64,000 nt of DNA, from NCBI RefSeq assembly GCF_003862495.1, contig NZ_RRCH01000002.1:1-64000 (forward strand). The letters run 5' to 3'. Source of the DNA: Halocatena pleomorpha. GTDB lineage: Archaea; Halobacteriota; Halobacteria; Halobacteriales; Haloarculaceae. Below, piece after piece: positions 18,059-28,152 of the stretch (its first letter is position 1; every line of letters starts with the position of its first letter). Below the pieces are notes generated by a model that searched no databases, was not told the DNA's origin, and was given only the letters and a program-made list of their open reading frames with translations. Both the position numbers and the translations under genes were made by a program.

Positions 18059-20098
18059 ATGTCATTTAGTTTTCCTATAGAAAATCCGATCCTCATCTTC
18101 GGGCTTGCGATGCTGATCTTTCTCACGGCTCCGCTCCTCTTAGAGCGGTACAGACTTCCCGGGATCATCGGGATCATCGTGGCTGGGGCCGCGCTCGGCC
18201 CGAACGGTTTTGGGATCCTCCAGCGCGGTGAGACGTTCACCCTATTGGGTGAAGTCGGGCTGGTATACCTAATGTTCGTTGCTGGACTGGAGATCAACCT
18301 GAACCAGTTCATCGAGTATAAGGATCGGAGCCTCGTTTTCGGATTGCTCTCGTTCATCATCCCACAGACAGCCGGAACACTCGCCGGGAGCTACGTGCTG
18401 GACCTGACGTTAGAAGCGGCGCTGTTGTTCGCCGCGATCTTCTCCTCGCACACGCTCTTGGCGTACCCGGTGGTCAACCGCCTCGGGATCGCCAAAAACG
18501 AGGCGATAACGTCGACGATCGGGGGAACGATCCTGACCGATACGCTGGCGCTGCTGGTGCTCGCAATCGTGATAGCCTCCGTCGGTGGTACGCTCGATGC
18601 GACGTTCTGGCTCCGGTTGACCGTTGGACTCGCGGCCTTTTTCGTCGGTGTATGGCTGATCGTGCCTCGGGTAGGGCGGTGGTTCTTCCGATCGGTTGAC
18701 CAAGAGAGCTACTTCGAGTTCCTCTTCGTGATGACTATCTTGTTCACCAGTGCGTTCCTCGCGGAAGCGATTGGGGTCAAACACATCATCGGTGCCTTCC
18801 TCGCTGGACTCGCGCTGAATCAGCTCATCCCCGAAACCGGAATCTTAATGAACCGCATCGAGTTCGTCGGCAACGCCCTATTCATCCCCTTTTTCCTCCT
18901 CTCGGTCGGAATGCTCGTGGACGTCTGGGTTCTCCTCGAAGGGATTGAAACGATCCTCATCGCGGGGTCACTGCTCGTACTCGTCGTGGTGACGAAATCG
19001 GCCGCCGCTTGGATGACCGGCCGGATCTACCGATACGACAACACCGAAATCCTCGGCATGTTTGGTCTCTCGGTCGGCCAAGCCGCTGCTGCGCTCGCTA
19101 TCGTACTCATCGGGTTCGATGCTGGGGTCCCCGGGTTCGACCGGAACATGATCAACGGCGTTGTCGTCATGATCTTGGTGGTAAGCCTTATCAGTCCCAT
19201 GCTCGTCGAACGGGCTGGTCAGGGGATCCGGCGGGCTAGCGAGCAAGAACCGTACGATCCTGTTGGTGCGGCCCAGCGAATCATCATCCCGTTTTCGAAG
19301 CGATCACAGCACAAAGAAGCACTGCTCGACTTCGCACTCCTCCTCAGGGGTACCCAATCCGACGAACCGTTGTATACGCTGTCGGTCGTTCCCCCCGGCG
19401 AGGAAGTCGATGCCGAAGTGGCGGAGGTCGAGGAGACACTCGAAGTTACGGAGGAGTACGCCTCAGGGGCCGAGGTGCCGGTCGAATCGAGGGTTCAGGT
19501 GGATCACAATCCCGCATCGGGGATCATCCGTGCCGTTCTCGAAAACCGGATCACGACGCTCGTAATCGGGTGGGACGGCGCAGAATCTCGCCAACGAAGT
19601 ATCTTCGGCTCGATCATCGATCAGGTGCTCCACCGGACCGACCAGGTCGTCTTCGTCTCTCACGTCCGAGAGCCGGTGAGCACGACACGACGGTTGGTCG
19701 TGATTCTGCCACCGGGAATCGACCACAACGATGGATTCTACGAGGCCGTCCACCAGATCAAGGTGCTTTCCGAACACACTGGCGCGTCGATTCGCGGACT
19801 TGTTGTCGAGGGCAATGCCGATCAGTTCGAACGGCTCTTCACGCTGGTCGAACTGGACGTGCCCCTGCAGTTCGAGCGGATCGACGGCTGGAAACCGCTA
19901 TTAGAGATTCTCAGTGACGCTATTCGCCCAAACGATCTGCTCGTTTGCGTGAGTGCCCGTCGAGGGACGATCGGCTGGCACGAGGAACTACAGACACTCC
20001 CGAAGAACATCTCGACACTGATCGAGGGAAACTTCGTCATCGTGTATCCCGCAACCGTGGATCGGACCGACGATCGGCAGTTCCTTCGATTCACATGA
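18059..20098 (+). CDS. CPA2-family cation:proton antiporter with C-terminal universal-stress-like domain
   Basis: This is a 679-residue protein. Residues 1 to about 385 form some twelve membrane segments of the monovalent cation:proton antiporter-2 (KefB/GerN-like) type. Motifs include [20 protein letters not shown] near residue 27, LYP-like [11 protein letters not shown] near residue 138 and [11 protein letters not shown] near residue 160. The soluble C-terminus (about 405-660) resembles two UspA-type nucleotide-binding folds rather than the RCK/TrkA-N domain of Kef channels. Similar antiporter-UspA fusions are common in haloarchaea and are thought to couple Na+ or K+ exchange to energy state. 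The ATG at 18059 follows an AT-rich promoter region. It stands alone, with no operon partner. Confidence 0.9.
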   Translation: MSFSFPIENPILIFGLAMLIFLTAPLLLERYRLPGIIGIIVAGAALGPNGFGILQRGETFTLLGEVGLVYLMFVAGLEINLNQFIEYKDRSLVFGLLSFIIPQTAGTLAGSYVLDLTLEAALLFAAIFSSHTLLAYPVVNRLGIAKNEAITSTIGGTILTDTLALLVLAIVIASVGGTLDATFWLRLTVGLAAFFVGVWLIVPRVGRWFFRSVDQESYFEFLFVMTILFTSAFLAEAIGVKHIIGAFLAGLALNQLIPETGILMNRIEFVGNALFIPFFLLSVGMLVDVWVLLEGIETILIAGSLLVLVVVTKSAAAWMTGRIYRYDNTEILGMFGLSVGQAAAALAIVLIGFDAGVPGFDRNMINGVVVMILVVSLISPMLVERAGQGIRRASEQEPYDPVGAAQRIIIPFSKRSQHKEALLDFALLLRGTQSDEPLYTLSVVPPGEEVDAEVAEVEETLEVTEEYASGAEVPVESRVQVDHNPASGIIRAVLENRITTLVIGWDGAESRQRSIFGSIIDQVLHRTDQVVFVSHVREPVSTTRRLVVILPPGIDHNDGFYEAVHQIKVLSEHTGASIRGLVVEGNADQFERLFTLVELDVPLQFERIDGWKPLLEILSDAIRPNDLLVCVSARRGTIGWHEELQTLPKNISTLIEGNFVIVYPATVDRTDDRQFLRFT

Positions 20099-20776
20099 AT
20101 GATGAATCGGGCCGACACACTTGTGATCGTTCCACGTCTGTCCTTCGGTTGTCGTATATTCATCGCCCAGATAATCGTGCTCTTCGGCGGTCAGAGCGGA
20201 TGTTGACATCCTTCCCAACATAGTCGTGAGATGACTCCGACATCATATCGTAACACCGATGATATTGTAGTCTTTATGAAGGTATGGAGGATTTACCATT
20301 AGAGGTAAGAGAGATAACGTCTCTTTGAATACGTACGGGGGGCTATTCCTTCCCACGCTGTCGATTGCGATCGACACTACCGAGCACCGCATGGTGACAT
20401 CCGACAGCGACGGGTTCGGAACTGGCTCAGGATATAGATCGCACGCACTTTGAGATACGACGATACGATGCAGCTCCAACCGTTCAGGTCCTGTTCTGTC
20501 GCGAGTTGGGGAAGTCGGCTGCAGAATCAAAGGCTCTCACTGATGCTGTTTTCATGGCTAGCCGTATCACTGCTTCGTCAGCCTCTATGAGGCTTAAATA
20601 TAGTCGTCCAGCGGTTTTTGGCCATGCATGTTTGCGTCTATCATTCGGGCTTGTTTGGCATCAGTAGAATCCATGATCTAACCTTTGTCACGGGAGATAG
20701 CTATTGTTCAACACCTACTGTCGCCCACGTCTGTAGCAACGCTTGACGACCTGTTTAGCATATGGCGTGAACTCCG
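20099..20776. other. Interval without a supportable gene
   Basis: Several short open frames exist, none with recognisable domains or good start signals. I see no RNA gene or clear repeat here. Confidence 0.4.
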
Positions 20777-21124
20777 TCACAAAGGTGGCCTGCTCCTCCT
20801 GAGAACGCGTGCGGAGCTCACAGGTAAGTCTGAAACCACAGTCCATGAACCCTCCCCACACCGGCGAACAGATGATCGAATCCTCGGCTCTCCGTCTACA
20901 TTCGGTTTGAGCGCATCAACTGGATCTTCAGTGGCACTACTGTTCGGTCCCTCAGCGTGGAATTCGTTCATCGTCTCGAATTCATGTCGTACTACATTGA
21001 TAACAGCAGTGTCTATTTCCGATGGCGTCACCGTAGCCTTGCTGCTGTGCAGCGCCAATTGTTGACCAAGTTTGATAAAGTGGTGACCGATGAGTTTCAT
21101 GAGCCGCTGGACCACCCGAGTCAA
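20777..21124 (-). CDS. Uncertain hypothetical protein
   Basis: An open frame of 115 codons. Its first 60 residues (LMKLIGHHFIKLGQQLAL, then KATVTPSEIDTAVINVVRHE) look like amphipathic helices of a real protein, while the last third is Arg-rich and may be read-through. No family recognised. It lies just upstream of, and on the same strand as, a small membrane-protein gene. Confidence 0.3.
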   Translation of the reverse strand: MTRVVQRLMKLIGHHFIKLGQQLALHSSKATVTPSEIDTAVINVVRHEFETMNEFHAEGPNSSATEDPVDALKPNVDGEPRIRSSVRRCGEGSWTVVSDLPVSSARVLRRSRPPL

Positions 21125-21132
21125 CTCACCTT

Positions 21133-21378
21133 CTAACTGTCGTTACGTTTCCCCTCACGATAGCCAATTACCCCTGCCTCTGCCGCCGTTTTGAAGATTC
21201 TCACGGCAGCGACGAGGACTCTGATCAGAAGAATTCCTGCACCAATCCAAATCAGAATCCCTGAAGGCTCAATTTCCCCGAGAAAGGGGATTTCAGGAGT
21301 AATTCCCCCGAGAAGAATGAGAACCAAACTAATCCAGAACGCTTCATTTCGTTGGGAGAGGGCTATGAGCGTTGCCAT
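21133..21378 (-). CDS. Small two-TM membrane protein
   Basis: From the ATG at 21378 (another lies one codon upstream) the product has 81 residues. It has two hydrophobic helices (FWISLVLILLGGI and GILIWIGAGILLIRVLVAAV) and a charged tail ending GYREGKRNDS. The open frame extends upstream to 21594, but that part has no protein character. Not recognised; probably a small membrane protein of unknown role. Confidence 0.5.
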   Translation of the reverse strand: MATLIALSQRNEAFWISLVLILLGGITPEIPFLGEIEPSGILIWIGAGILLIRVLVAAVRIFKTAAEAGVIGYREGKRNDS

Positions 21379-21506
21379 CATATTATTGGATACGTTATTG
21401 TAAGAATAAGAATTTTCCTCTGGTGAACGTGCACGTTGTCCGCAGCAGCCGATATGAGAAGTATGTATCATCGGACATCTGAATAAGGAACTACGAACTC
21501 CGCAAC

Positions 21507-21728
21507 CTACAGCTGACAGCCCATTAGACGGTCGGACGCGTTCAACCCACTCGTGCCGAAGTACTGGCAGTAGGACGCGATTCCACAGGCCCAATTGTCG
21601 TCTTCGATGTATACGAGAAGACGATGGTCGCTCACTTCTCCACGATTCTCTTCACAGCAGAAGCAATACAGTGATGGTGATTCACTTTCTGTGTATACAC
21701 AGCTGTGTAAGGTCTCAGCAATCGTCAC
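21507..21728 (-). CDS. Possible small cysteine-containing protein
   Basis: A 73-residue open frame with a YCFCCEE segment and further cysteines (NWACGIASYC), which could bind a metal. Overall composition is plausible for a haloarchaeal protein, but no start signal, operon or family supports it. Tentative. Confidence 0.3.
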   Translation of the reverse strand: MTIAETLHSCVYTESESPSLYCFCCEENRGEVSDHRLLVYIEDDNWACGIASYCQYFGTSGLNASDRLMGCQL

Positions 21729-22211
21729 AGTCGTTGCTCCTCACAGTATTCAACCGGATCGGCATGCCTTTGCGATCTGATTACTACCCACCGATAGCGT
21801 CCTTGAACCAACTTTACGATTAAGACAGTTCTGATTGTGAGGCTGGTTGAGTAGTTCTCTGTTGGCATACAACGCATGAGTGCCTTCGCTGTTCTATTGA
21901 CGAATGGGTGTCCCGAACATCGTCGTCGATCGTGCCTTGCGGTCGGGTCGTCCACGTATCGTTTCCCCTTTCGTGGTAGGCGTGGCCAGGGCTGTGCTGG
22001 AGACAACACATTACAGGCCAAGGAGGCCTCCATCGAGAAGTTGATCGACCCAGTACTCAACCGAGCCGGGGTGGATGGGAGACGCCGTGTTCTGGGTCTG
22101 TCCCGCGTCGAATATGGTTTCCCGGACGCTGGCGTGATCACGTGACGCGGGGGTAACTCCCGGACGAGGATACCGCCAAACCGTTATTCAGCTCCTCCGA
22201 AAAGGACACTC
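21729..22211. other. Interval without a supportable gene
   Basis: Open frames occur on both strands between 21730 and 22145, but none has a domain signal and they shadow one another. The last 60 bases should contain the promoter of the rightward pair at 22212. Confidence 0.35.
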
Positions 22212-22403
22212 ATGACCTGTCCGTATCTGGAGTACCGGGGCGAGTCGGGCGGAAAGCAATTCGATCACGAACGGGCGTACTGTAGCGCCGCTGAGCGGTT
22301 CGTTCAGCCAATGCGAGCAGACATCTGCAACGACCGCTACGACCTCAACCACGAGGAACACTGCGAGATCTACCGTGAGCACACCGGAGAGGTAGAATCG
22401 TGA
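22212..22403 (+). CDS. Small conserved Cys-containing protein coupled to the BKACE gene
   Basis: This 63-residue protein has four cysteines ([35 protein letters not shown]) spaced as in a small metal-binding protein. I recognise the general form as conserved in haloarchaea, without a named function. Its TGA at 22401-22403 overlaps the GTG start of the next gene, so the two are co-translated. A link to the following enzyme, for example as a metal- or redox-related helper, is inference. Confidence 0.75.
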   Translation: MTCPYLEYRGESGGKQFDHERAYCSAAERFVQPMRADICNDRYDLNHEEHCEIYREHTGEVES

Positions 22404-23248
22404 GCTACGAGGACTACCTCGCCGGCGACCCGCTGATCGTCACGGCTGCACTGACCGGTGGTGTCCACGGAAAGGAGGCGAATCCGAATCTCCCGGAGAT
22501 GCCAGAAGAGATCGGCCGAGCTGCCGCGGCAGTGGAGAAAGCTGGAGCCGCCGTAGTTCACCTCCACGCGCGCCAACCCAACGGTGAGCGCAGCTTCGCT
22601 GCTGAACGGTTTCAGGAGATCGACGACGCCGTGCGCCAGCACGCCGCCGACGTGATTATCCAGCACTCGACAGGAGGGACGGGCGCCCCCGATGAGGACC
22701 GACACCTCCCCCTGCGCACTGATCCACCGCCGGAAATGGCGTCATTGGACATGGGTCCACTCAACCGGTACGACCGCTTGACCAGCGAGAACACGCGTGG
22801 CATGGTTGATGCACTCCATGAGGAGATGCGTGACAACGGGATCAAACCGGAAATGGAAGTGTTCAACGACGGTCACCTCAACGAGGTTCACGGCCTCCTA
22901 AAGCGGCGTGAGCTCGCCCACCCGGTGTACGCCACACTCATTTTCGGTGGCGGTACACTCACGCGGCCTCGACCGCGAAACCTGCTGAACGCCATTTCCA
23001 ATCTCCCTGACGGTACGCTTTTCAACACACTCGCGTTCGGCCGTCATCAGCTACCGCTGACAACGATGGGTATCTTGCTAGGTGGACACATCCGTGTCGG
23101 CCTAGAGGACAACGTCTACTATCGCAAAGGAGAGCTTGCGGTGAGCAACGCGCAGTTGGTCGAACGAGTCGTTCGCATAGCCAGCGAACTCGGGCGGGAG
23201 GTTGCGACTCCTGATCAAGCACGTGACATCCTCAATCTCCAGTCCTGA
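22400..23248 (+). CDS. BKACE-family beta-keto acid cleavage enzyme (DUF849)
   Basis: This 282-residue protein of the beta-keto acid cleavage enzyme family, founded by 3-keto-5-aminohexanoate cleavage enzyme (Kce), is a zinc-dependent TIM barrel that condenses a beta-keto acid with acetyl-CoA. Family features seen are ITAALTGG-like [16 protein letters not shown] near the start, the HLHAR metal motif (about residue 55), a Q-H-S-TGG strand, and the GMEDN-like GLEDNVYY close to the C-terminus. Length matches. The start is a GTG at 22400 overlapping the preceding stop. The actual beta-keto acid cannot be predicted, since family members differ in substrate. Confidence 0.88.
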   Translation: MSYEDYLAGDPLIVTAALTGGVHGKEANPNLPEMPEEIGRAAAAVEKAGAAVVHLHARQPNGERSFAAERFQEIDDAVRQHAADVIIQHSTGGTGAPDEDRHLPLRTDPPPEMASLDMGPLNRYDRLTSENTRGMVDALHEEMRDNGIKPEMEVFNDGHLNEVHGLLKRRELAHPVYATLIFGGGTLTRPRPRNLLNAISNLPDGTLFNTLAFGRHQLPLTTMGILLGGHIRVGLEDNVYYRKGELAVSNAQLVERVVRIASELGREVATPDQARDILNLQS

Positions 23249-23479
23249 TAGCGATTCATCGAGACCTCGTTGACGTTAACGTGACAGTGGAGATGCGTAT
23301 TGAAAACACCTACGCGACGGGGACGACGGTGCGCACCAAGGAACAACAGGCCGCATCTCCACCATGACGGCCAGCTGCTGCGCTCAACATCCTCACCAAG
23401 AAGGAGGGTGAGCACTTCCACGATTTCGACCCCTGCGGACGCTGAGTGACCGCAGGTCACTCCGGCAGGTGGCTTCGAA

Positions 23480-23821
23480 TTATAGGTGCTTGTCAGCCCA
23501 GTTTTCGAGTTCGTTAAATACGGGACACAACGACGCCCCGCTCTCGGTGAGCGAGTAGTAGGTGGCGATCGGTTTATCCTCGACACGTCGATTCACGAGC
23601 CCTGCCTCTTCGAGATCGTCGAGTACGCGCGAAAGCGTTCGAGAGCTGGCATCCGTCGATCGCTTGAGTTCGTTAAAGCGCTTCTCCTCCGCGTCGACGA
23701 GATCGTGGAGGACGAGAAGACGCCACTCAGAACCAATCTCGTTTACGGCTTCGACGACCGAACACGCGTTCGGGTTCTGGTCCTCGGAGGATCGCTCAGT
23801 CTGTGAGTCTATCGATGACAT
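23480..23821 (-). CDS. HxlR-family transcriptional regulator
   Basis: This 113-residue winged-helix protein has the HxlR pattern: Cys near the N-terminus (NACSVVEAVNEIGSEWRLLVL), then RFNELKRSTDASSRTLSRVL and the wing TYYSLTESG. Haloarchaeal members often respond to redox or electrophile stress through that cysteine. It is divergent from an alpha/beta hydrolase gene at 23964, and the 142-bp gap between them probably contains shared control sites. That pairing suggests it regulates the hydrolase. Confidence 0.9.
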   Translation of the reverse strand: MSSIDSQTERSSEDQNPNACSVVEAVNEIGSEWRLLVLHDLVDAEEKRFNELKRSTDASSRTLSRVLDDLEEAGLVNRRVEDKPIATYYSLTESGASLCPVFNELENWADKHL

Positions 23822-23963
23822 CGGTGTTATCTACTATCATCTATGTTGCCGAGGATACATATAAGTTCCGTATCGAAGTAAGTAACGTAATGAAATCAGA
23901 TATCCAAGAAAAATCGAAGACGACTTCCCGAAATAAATGCTTCCAGCACCATTGTGAGCTAAG

Positions 23964-24602
23964 ATGACCGGTCCACACCAAGATCAGCCCCTCGTGACGG
24001 CAGGCGCTCCCCTCGACGCGGCTGAGGCTGCGCTCGTCCTCGTCCACAGACGAGGAGCGACCGCCCAGAGTATCGTCCAGATGGCCGACGAGTTCCATAA
24101 GCATGGGGTCGCGTATCTCGCGCCTCAGGCAGCTCGGTACACATGGTATCCGAACGCGTTCACCGCACCAGTCGAATCGAACGAACCCGGTCGATCCTCG
24201 GGATTACAAGCCATCGACGACGCCGTGACCGAGGCCAATGACGCAGGGATCCCGACCGAGCGGGTTATGATCTTGGGGTTCTCTCAGGGTGCGTGTCTGG
24301 CCAGCGAGTACGTCGCGCGCAATCCCCGACGGTATGGCGGGCTTGCGGTGCTCAGCGGTGGTCTCATCGGTGAATCCGTCGATCCCAGCGACTACGAGGG
24401 CGACCTCGACGGGACGCCTGTATTCCTCGGGTGTAGCGATGTCGATCCACACATTCCCGAGGAACGGGTCAACGAGTCGACAGAGATATTCGAGCAGTCG
24501 AACGCCGACACGACCAAGCGCCTCTACGAGGGCATGGGGCACGGCATCAACCAAGACGAGATCGACTACGTCTCAGGGATGGTCGCCAGTCTCGTGGAGT
24601 AA
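23964..24602 (+). CDS. Phospholipase/carboxylesterase-type alpha/beta hydrolase
   Basis: This 212-residue cytoplasmic esterase has the nucleophile elbow GFSQG (about residue 110), a downstream aspartate in the SDVDPHIP segment and the catalytic histidine in GMGHGIN. An oxyanion strand LVHRRGA lies near residue 29. Length and motifs match the phospholipase/carboxylesterase (YpfH-like) group. In other haloarchaea similar hydrolases sit beside HxlR regulators and ring-cleavage or glyoxalase enzymes; here only the regulator is present. Substrate unknown. Confidence 0.88.
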   Translation: MTGPHQDQPLVTAGAPLDAAEAALVLVHRRGATAQSIVQMADEFHKHGVAYLAPQAARYTWYPNAFTAPVESNEPGRSSGLQAIDDAVTEANDAGIPTERVMILGFSQGACLASEYVARNPRRYGGLAVLSGGLIGESVDPSDYEGDLDGTPVFLGCSDVDPHIPEERVNESTEIFEQSNADTTKRLYEGMGHGINQDEIDYVSGMVASLVE

Positions 24603-25907
24603 GAAGACCACTATCTGCCTTGATCTGGTATCCCGCTGTCCTTCAGGAAAAAATCCACTCGCTGCTGCATCCTCTGTCATCGCATCTATACCCTCGGGTT
24701 TGTAGATAGAGATAGGAACGTGGATATCGGACTTATCTAACACAGCGTTCGAGACAACTGACTACAGCAGATCTCGGAAAATCGGATGACCTCTTCCGAC
24801 CCTAACTCAGTGATATCCGAATCCGTAAGCTCAAAACCTTCAGCAATATTATTTTTCAAGGAGGGAATATTACATTCTTTCGGGCGATTGTCGTTCATGC
24901 AGGCCGACAAGTACAGTTTCCAGTAGCCGGGTCAGCCACTCAACGGCCGTACTCTCGTCCAAGAGGTGACCGATACAGTCTCGTTCTTCATTTGACTTTA
25001 ATTGGTATGGTAAATCGAAGGACTGTAGCGGGATTGATGAATTGTTCTAGTCAGATGGCCCTGCATCCGTTCTAGATTAACTTGGGAACAGTCGAAGAAC
25101 GCTAGCCGTTAGCGGCGTGGGAACTAATGCAGAGGTGAATGGAGCCCCCACCGGATTCGGTGACGGAAAAGTGACTGACTAAGACGTTCCCAAATACCCC
25201 GTTGCGCGAGATTAGCGCGCTCACTCGGTATCGCCGTACGAGCGCGGTCCTGTTTTCGTGAGCTCCGAGAAACTTCTCTGGAAATTAGAGGTGAGCTATT
25301 GGCACATATAGGTGCCTGGCCGGAGGTGGAAATTTTCGAGAATCTTATTGGGATGGAATTTCATGACTCTAACCCAGCAGATATTGAAATCACTCCCGAC
25401 TCTCCAGATTCGACATAGATTCTGAATATATTTGTTATATTTATAATATTATACAAGAAGTGATGTCAGATATAGATTAAAAGAATTCTGTTGAATCACT
25501 AGACGGCAGCGGGATAGGTCGCTACATCAGAGGAACTGAAGCGGGGGACTGCAAGAGTCCAGGACGCAAATCCCCGTTCCATTGGTGACGTTGTGTCTGT
25601 TGCTCAAAGCGTTACTGGCGATTCACCACGACTCTCACTTGGGCGGGGTAATCACACTCCCAGCCTTCCTCCTTCTTCATCACGCCAATCGAAAATCAAA
25701 GAAATATGCACTCATAATCACTTGATCTTCAATCGATAATGATATACAGTGTAGATAGACTAAAAACGGCAGTTTAATATAATGTTACTACGAATACCAA
25801 TTCTAAGAATGAAATTAGATTATCATGATGGACTGTGTTTTGGTAGCTGTCAACTGGGGCTATGGTCGAATGGCCACTTGTTAACAGTTAAATATTAATT
25901 TAATATA
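24603..25907. other. Long interval with an orphan gene end and a structured element
   Basis: No full gene is visible in 1.3 kb. On the minus strand, 24870 to about 25054 encodes some 55 sensible residues (SFDLPYQLKSNEERDC, then HLLDESTAVEWLTRLLETVL) ending in TAA but without any start codon, probably the 3' end of a lost gene. A strong hairpin cluster lies at 25532-25580. The 100 bases before 25908 are AT-rich and should hold a promoter. Confidence 0.4.
25532..25580 (+). ncRNA. Possible structured RNA or decayed tRNA-like element
   Basis: GGAAC (25532) can pair with GTTCC (25576-25580), GGG (25543) with CCC (25573), and an inner perfect stem GGACT/AGTCC closes the loop GCAAG (25546-25560). 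A GGACGCAAATCC segment recalls a degenerated tRNA T-arm, but the canonical GTTCAAAT is absent and no complete cloverleaf can be drawn. It may be a decayed tRNA, a small RNA or chance. Confidence 0.25.
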
Positions 25908-27755
25908 ATGACTGATCAATTCACTCAATCGTCTATTGGGAGACGCTCCATCCTCAAAACCATCGGAACGACAGGTATACTAGCTGGAGTCGGTGGAGTT
26001 GAGGCAAGCACGAGTTCTACTAGCACCCAGCGCACTGATTCGTTGAGTGCAGTCAATGCTTCGGCACGGTCACTCACGGTCGATGATCCGTGGCAGACCT
26101 ACGAACTCACAGGCCAGTACAGTTCGCCGGTCGTTATCGCCATGCCGCTGTCGTACACTGGTCCAGATCCATGCCACATCCGGCTACAGAACGTTTCCAG
26201 TGAACACTTCGACGCTCGTGTCGAAGAGTGGCGGTATCTAAACGGCGTTCATTACGAAGAAACTGTTGGCAGTTTAGCAATAGAGCCCGGAGAGTACAGC
26301 CTTGACGGTGGGAGCGCTGTCGAGGTGGGGCGTACTGTTGCCAATCACACGTGGTCGACGGTGTCGTTCGATCAGACGTTTGCGACACCACCACTCGTGT
26401 TCTGTCAGGCCGAAACCGTCCAAGGGCCCCAGCCAATGATCACCCGCGTCTCTGACGTTTCGACCGACGGATTTGCCGTGAGAGTGCAGGAAGAAGAAGC
26501 AATCGGGGGCTATCACCGCACCGAGTCGCTCGGTTACGTCGCTATCGAACCCGGTAGTGGCACTCTCAACGGGATGACGTTCGAGGCAGGACGGATGGAT
26601 CTCGAAGAGCAGTGGCGCCAGTTGTCCTTCGACAACACGTACACGAACCCTGTCTTCCTCGCCGGGATGCAGTCGTTCAATGGCCCGAATACTGCCAGTC
26701 TCCGCCACCGAAATCTCTCGACGACCGGTGTTGAGGTGATCGTCCAAGAAGAGCAGAGTCAGGACGATGAGATAAGCCACGTGACCGAGCAGGTGGGCTA
26801 TCTGGTGCTTGAAGCGACCCCCGATGCGGAGTCACCGCACCAGGGTGAGACGATCCCGACCATTCCACACGCGCCGAGCGGAGTGACCCCTCCGACGGGA
26901 CGCAACTTCCGGCCGTCGGCTGCAACGCCCGTGTTGCGTGGAAGCGATGTGACCGACTATGGTGCGGTGGACTACGTGGCTGACCCGTTCCTGTTCGTTG
27001 AGGACGGCACGTGGCACATGTTCTTCGAAATCCTCAACGCGAGTCGGGATGATGACGCGCCGATCGGCCACGCCACCAGCCAGGACGGGATAGACTGGAC
27101 GTACGATCAGGTCGTGATGGCAAACCGGTACCACCAGTCGTTCCCGTTGACGTGGAAACACCGCGGGAGCTACTACATGACGATCTCGTATGGCAAGCGC
27201 GTAGAGCTGTACAAGTCTCGTCAATTCCCAACCAGTTGGCGCTACATCGGCAACGCGATCGACGTCGATTATTACTGTCACGATCCGACGTTCATTCGAT
27301 ACAATGGGCGGTGGTGGCTATTCACCGACCGTGGCAGTCGGAACGTAATGGTGTATCATTCCACAGATCTCGAACGCGAGGGGTGGACGCCACACGAGCA
27401 GAATCCTGTCGTTACTGATCGATTGCAGGCAGGCCGACAGGGTGGCCGACCGATCGTCGTTGACGGTCAGTTGTTCCTCTACTTCCAGGACTGCGTCGAC
27501 AACTACGGCGACGCCATCCGGTGTTATGAGGTGACCGAACTGTCCCCGTCTACGTACGCCGATCAAGAGGTTGCTGGCTCACCTGTGCTCCACGAATTCG
27601 GTACCGGGTGGGCGAACAACGGGATGCACACGTTCGATCCGTGGTGGCGCGGCCCGGAGAAGGGCTGGCGCTGTGCGGTTGATGGCGTCCGTGCACAGGA
27701 ATCGACCGAGGATCTGTGGACAATCGGTATTGTCGATATCCCTCCCACTGGATAG
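25908..27755 (+). CDS. Tat-exported protein: lectin-like repeats plus GH43-like five-bladed propeller
   Basis: This 615-residue protein starts with a Tat signal (GRRSILKTIG, residues 11-20). Residues about 52-303 contain three related beta modules of roughly 80 residues (RSLTVDDPWQTYELTG, then TWSTVSFDQTF and QWRQLSFDNTY starts), resembling H-type lectin folds. Residues about 335-605 form a five-bladed propeller of the GH43/glucosamine inositolphosphorylceramide transferase N-domain type (YVADPFLFVEDGTWHMFFE, CHDPTFIRYNGRWWLF). It probably binds or trims a surface or environmental polysaccharide outside the cell. The lectin-like part recurs at the C-terminus of the 28153 gene product. No partner in the same operon; an AT-rich promoter region precedes it. 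Confidence 0.8.
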   Translation: MTDQFTQSSIGRRSILKTIGTTGILAGVGGVEASTSSTSTQRTDSLSAVNASARSLTVDDPWQTYELTGQYSSPVVIAMPLSYTGPDPCHIRLQNVSSEHFDARVEEWRYLNGVHYEETVGSLAIEPGEYSLDGGSAVEVGRTVANHTWSTVSFDQTFATPPLVFCQAETVQGPQPMITRVSDVSTDGFAVRVQEEEAIGGYHRTESLGYVAIEPGSGTLNGMTFEAGRMDLEEQWRQLSFDNTYTNPVFLAGMQSFNGPNTASLRHRNLSTTGVEVIVQEEQSQDDEISHVTEQVGYLVLEATPDAESPHQGETIPTIPHAPSGVTPPTGRNFRPSAATPVLRGSDVTDYGAVDYVADPFLFVEDGTWHMFFEILNASRDDDAPIGHATSQDGIDWTYDQVVMANRYHQSFPLTWKHRGSYYMTISYGKRVELYKSRQFPTSWRYIGNAIDVDYYCHDPTFIRYNGRWWLFTDRGSRNVMVYHSTDLEREGWTPHEQNPVVTDRLQAGRQGGRPIVVDGQLFLYFQDCVDNYGDAIRCYEVTELSPSTYADQEVAGSPVLHEFGTGWANNGMHTFDPWWRGPEKGWRCAVDGVRAQESTEDLWTIGIVDIPPTG

Positions 27756-28152
27756 TCTCATCGAGTAGTTCGGGACGCCATACGCGGGGATCATTCGTAT
27801 ACTGGTGACCAACGTCGATGTCTTCCGCTTCGATAGGCCGAAGTATCGCTCTCGTTGGCGACAGTGGACGTAGCAGCCGTCTCCATCTCGCTCAGTGAGT
27901 GAAAACGCTGCTGGGGGAGTGAGGATGGGGTCATTCAATACGCGATGTCCTAACTGCTGATTGGTCTGTCGTAGTATTAATGTATATTATATAGTATGAA
28001 AACAACATACTGATATAGAATAGTTTCAAAAATGTTGTAGTACATGAGTGTAGGATGCTGTGATACGTGTGGGATCAAAGAGCGCCATCGGTCTCATTCT
28101 AGCTTGGATATTTCATTACCCCCAGCGTCTCTCGATACAGGGGTCTTATAGC
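27756..28152. other. Intergenic region
   Basis: No gene seen. The frame of the next gene stays open upstream to a GTG at 28060, but the Tat signal begins only at 28153, so I treat this stretch as untranslated. An A/T-rich stretch at 27975-28010 could be its promoter. Confidence 0.45.

Noticed and set aside
20777-21124. A histone-fold-like protein
   Set aside because: Only a loose helical pattern suggested it; none of the archaeal histone key residues is visible, so no such call is made.
25540-25580. A functional tRNA-Cys (GCA in the loop)
   Set aside because: The anticodon-arm pairing fails with a standard seven-base loop, the T-loop consensus is absent and no acceptor stem forms. At best a relic.
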